From: Cyclobacterium sp. SYSU L10401
GTDB taxonomy: Bacteria; Bacteroidota; Bacteroidia; Cytophagales; Cyclobacteriaceae
Length of the DNA stretch: 64,000 bases
NCBI RefSeq assembly: GCF_010993705.1
Contig: NZ_WOFO01000001.1
Location: 422,504-486,503 of the forward strand
Direction: 5' to 3'
Shown: piece after piece, positions 63,901 through 64,000 of the stretch
How the letters are laid out: each line of letters begins with the position of its first letter
Position numbering within the stretch: position 1 is the first letter of the stretch
The notes under the pieces: model-generated
Database searches by the model: none
The model's input: only the letters and a program-made list of their open reading frames with translations
What the model was told of the DNA's origin: nothing
Translations under genes and position numbers: made by a program

Positions 63901-64000
63901 GGTTTGCTGGTCAACGAATACAATAACATGCTGTTCAAGCTGGAAACCAGTAAAAAGGTACTGGCTTCCAATGAAAAGGAATCTGCCTGGAGAGAGATGG
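60946..64000 (+). CDS. Large NtrY-like sensor histidine kinase (3' end outside window)
   Basis: The frame stays open from the ATG at 60946 to the window edge, at least 1018 codons. An N-terminal helix (about 7-22) is followed by an extracytoplasmic part, then a cluster of hydrophobic helices beginning near residue 206 (STLLVFFFSLLGLALIIGG) and reaching about 450. A second sensory part (about 460-720) lies before two more helices. A last helix near 925-945 leads into a HAMP domain (KHLTQPFRLLTQKLKE, DEIGLLVNEYNNMLF). The final residues SNEKESAWREM match the stretch just before the His-box of NtrY-type kinases. The kinase core lies outside the window. Confidence 0.8.
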   Translation, partial: MLKKRRLILIVSILLLGTVLSLNFFLDNGKSDEPELHLSKLEERLAEVIKGFDADYISIIMENRYNSEIAFSSLNVPHEYPFYLFSEEGELVYWSDIEMVPDFESISVSKKYQLIDNSRGVYFSKLKKITRNDNPYWLLQVHPLISKVAIENEYLNNGINEDTFGNDRFVLSNQSKEDYQDVHFEKDYLFSILFRVGYSPPGYSINSTLLVFFFSLLGLALIIGGDFVYTIWTKGRKLLATLYTFLILGCIRVLMLLFNFPNDFFQAGIFDPGLYASSRINPSLGDLLLNVICYLIVLSMVIAILGHKRVLFNFIQFRKKYADWIHLSAAYLLSTLLMFSFFFLYMNIVENAQWNLNIESIPNFNYHKAISLFVVFLGGAGYLLFSIIGLNMVLYKKDNDIFYPLKVLLVFSLPVLAVLVAWNFILLVSFIAHLILLVSIISFRLYDKLFKLEFNTFLTFFFACLVGAVITGAASFHHERNDEVRSKQKFANNIMLDKDVMGEFLLEDIMSRIEADLFIQNRIADPLLSKEPIERKLRKIYLSGYFDQYSQKIALYNPSGQHFSNKEDEPDLEEYKIKYMNSDYATQVHNLFYVRSTETNMGNRFVSFIKIQKEDAFLGTLVIELNQQQMESGKAFPKLLMDNKYASNYIENDFDFAIFDNGVLEYSSGMYSYRSADIEEILQNQNLYKKGVHASGFHHFGVQFNDKVIVITSSQYPNNYILADVAFFFVCYLIFTLISISIFLLLAGINQLRYNYATKLQLYLNFAFFFPMLIISVISVGFLSHSYTEDLNRQYFQKAGIIRDNLGRSLSGNQFDGLNKEELNDELYALASATDTDINLYLPEGKLMATNQPAIFDKKILSQYLHPSAYAAIIESMENRLLQTEWVGNMQFKTVYLALKHAESQKLQAIIAIPFFEAEEELNLMITEVFSNILIIFVVMFLIFLVISYFVSKHLTQPFRLLTQKLKETNLENNEYMVWPSKDEIGLLVNEYNNMLFKLETSKKVLASNEKESAWREM

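Overview
The window is chromosomal DNA from a member of Bacteroidota, most likely order Cytophagales (Cyclobacteriaceae-like). This is inferred from an ActABCDEF-caa3 type respiratory operon, a TonB receptor with a carboxypeptidase-regulatory N-terminus, 6-bladed beta-propeller lipoproteins, a TamB gene divergent from tsaD, and promoters of the form TTTG-N19/20-TAnnTTTG. It is not assigned to a species.

Layout. 0-10.5 kb: the tail of a lytic transglycosylase, an AsmA-like membrane protein, uvrA, a beta-helix lipoprotein with a TonB-dependent receptor, and a secreted transglutaminase-like protein. 10.5-21.2 kb: an accessory region with a 1-kb gene-free stretch, dispersed CACCACAGATT-type repeats and strong base-composition swings. 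It carries two related cassettes, each made of a small NVEALA-like Cys-rich peptide gene, a hairpin, and a propeller lipoprotein gene. The cassettes flank a GC-richer block (GT-C glycosyltransferase, flippase-like protein, unknown protein). 21.2-28.4 kb, minus strand: a three-gene parvulin/SurA operon and a SpoIIE phosphatase / STAS / HATPase partner-switching module. 28.6-33.5 kb: a GH9 cellulase, a HEPN-like protein, a YdcF-like protein and a photolyase. 33.5-43.7 kb: tamB, divergent from tsaD-smpB-(NlpC-like pseudoenzyme)-HNH; then rpsA behind a structured leader, and a DUF6364/PIN toxin-antitoxin pair. 43.87 kb: tRNA-Cys on the minus strand with its own promoter and terminator.

44.2-60.8 kb is one long respiratory cluster. 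Alternative complex III (actABCDEF) passes quinol electrons to c-type haems. An aa3-type cytochrome oxidase (coxB, coxA, two subunit III genes, subunit IV) reduces oxygen. ctaA and ctaB make haem A, and SCO1, a DUF420 protein and a small CxxC membrane protein probably help copper-centre assembly. The cluster starts at a near-perfect Bacteroidota promoter. A strong terminator-like hairpin separates the oxidase subunits from the assembly genes. A very large NtrY-like sensor kinase begins at 60.9 kb and runs off the right edge.

The most interesting element is the pair of NVEALA-like peptide / beta-propeller cassettes. Promoter region and peptide N-terminus are conserved, the cysteine-rich C-termini differ completely, and a transcriptional hairpin follows each peptide gene.
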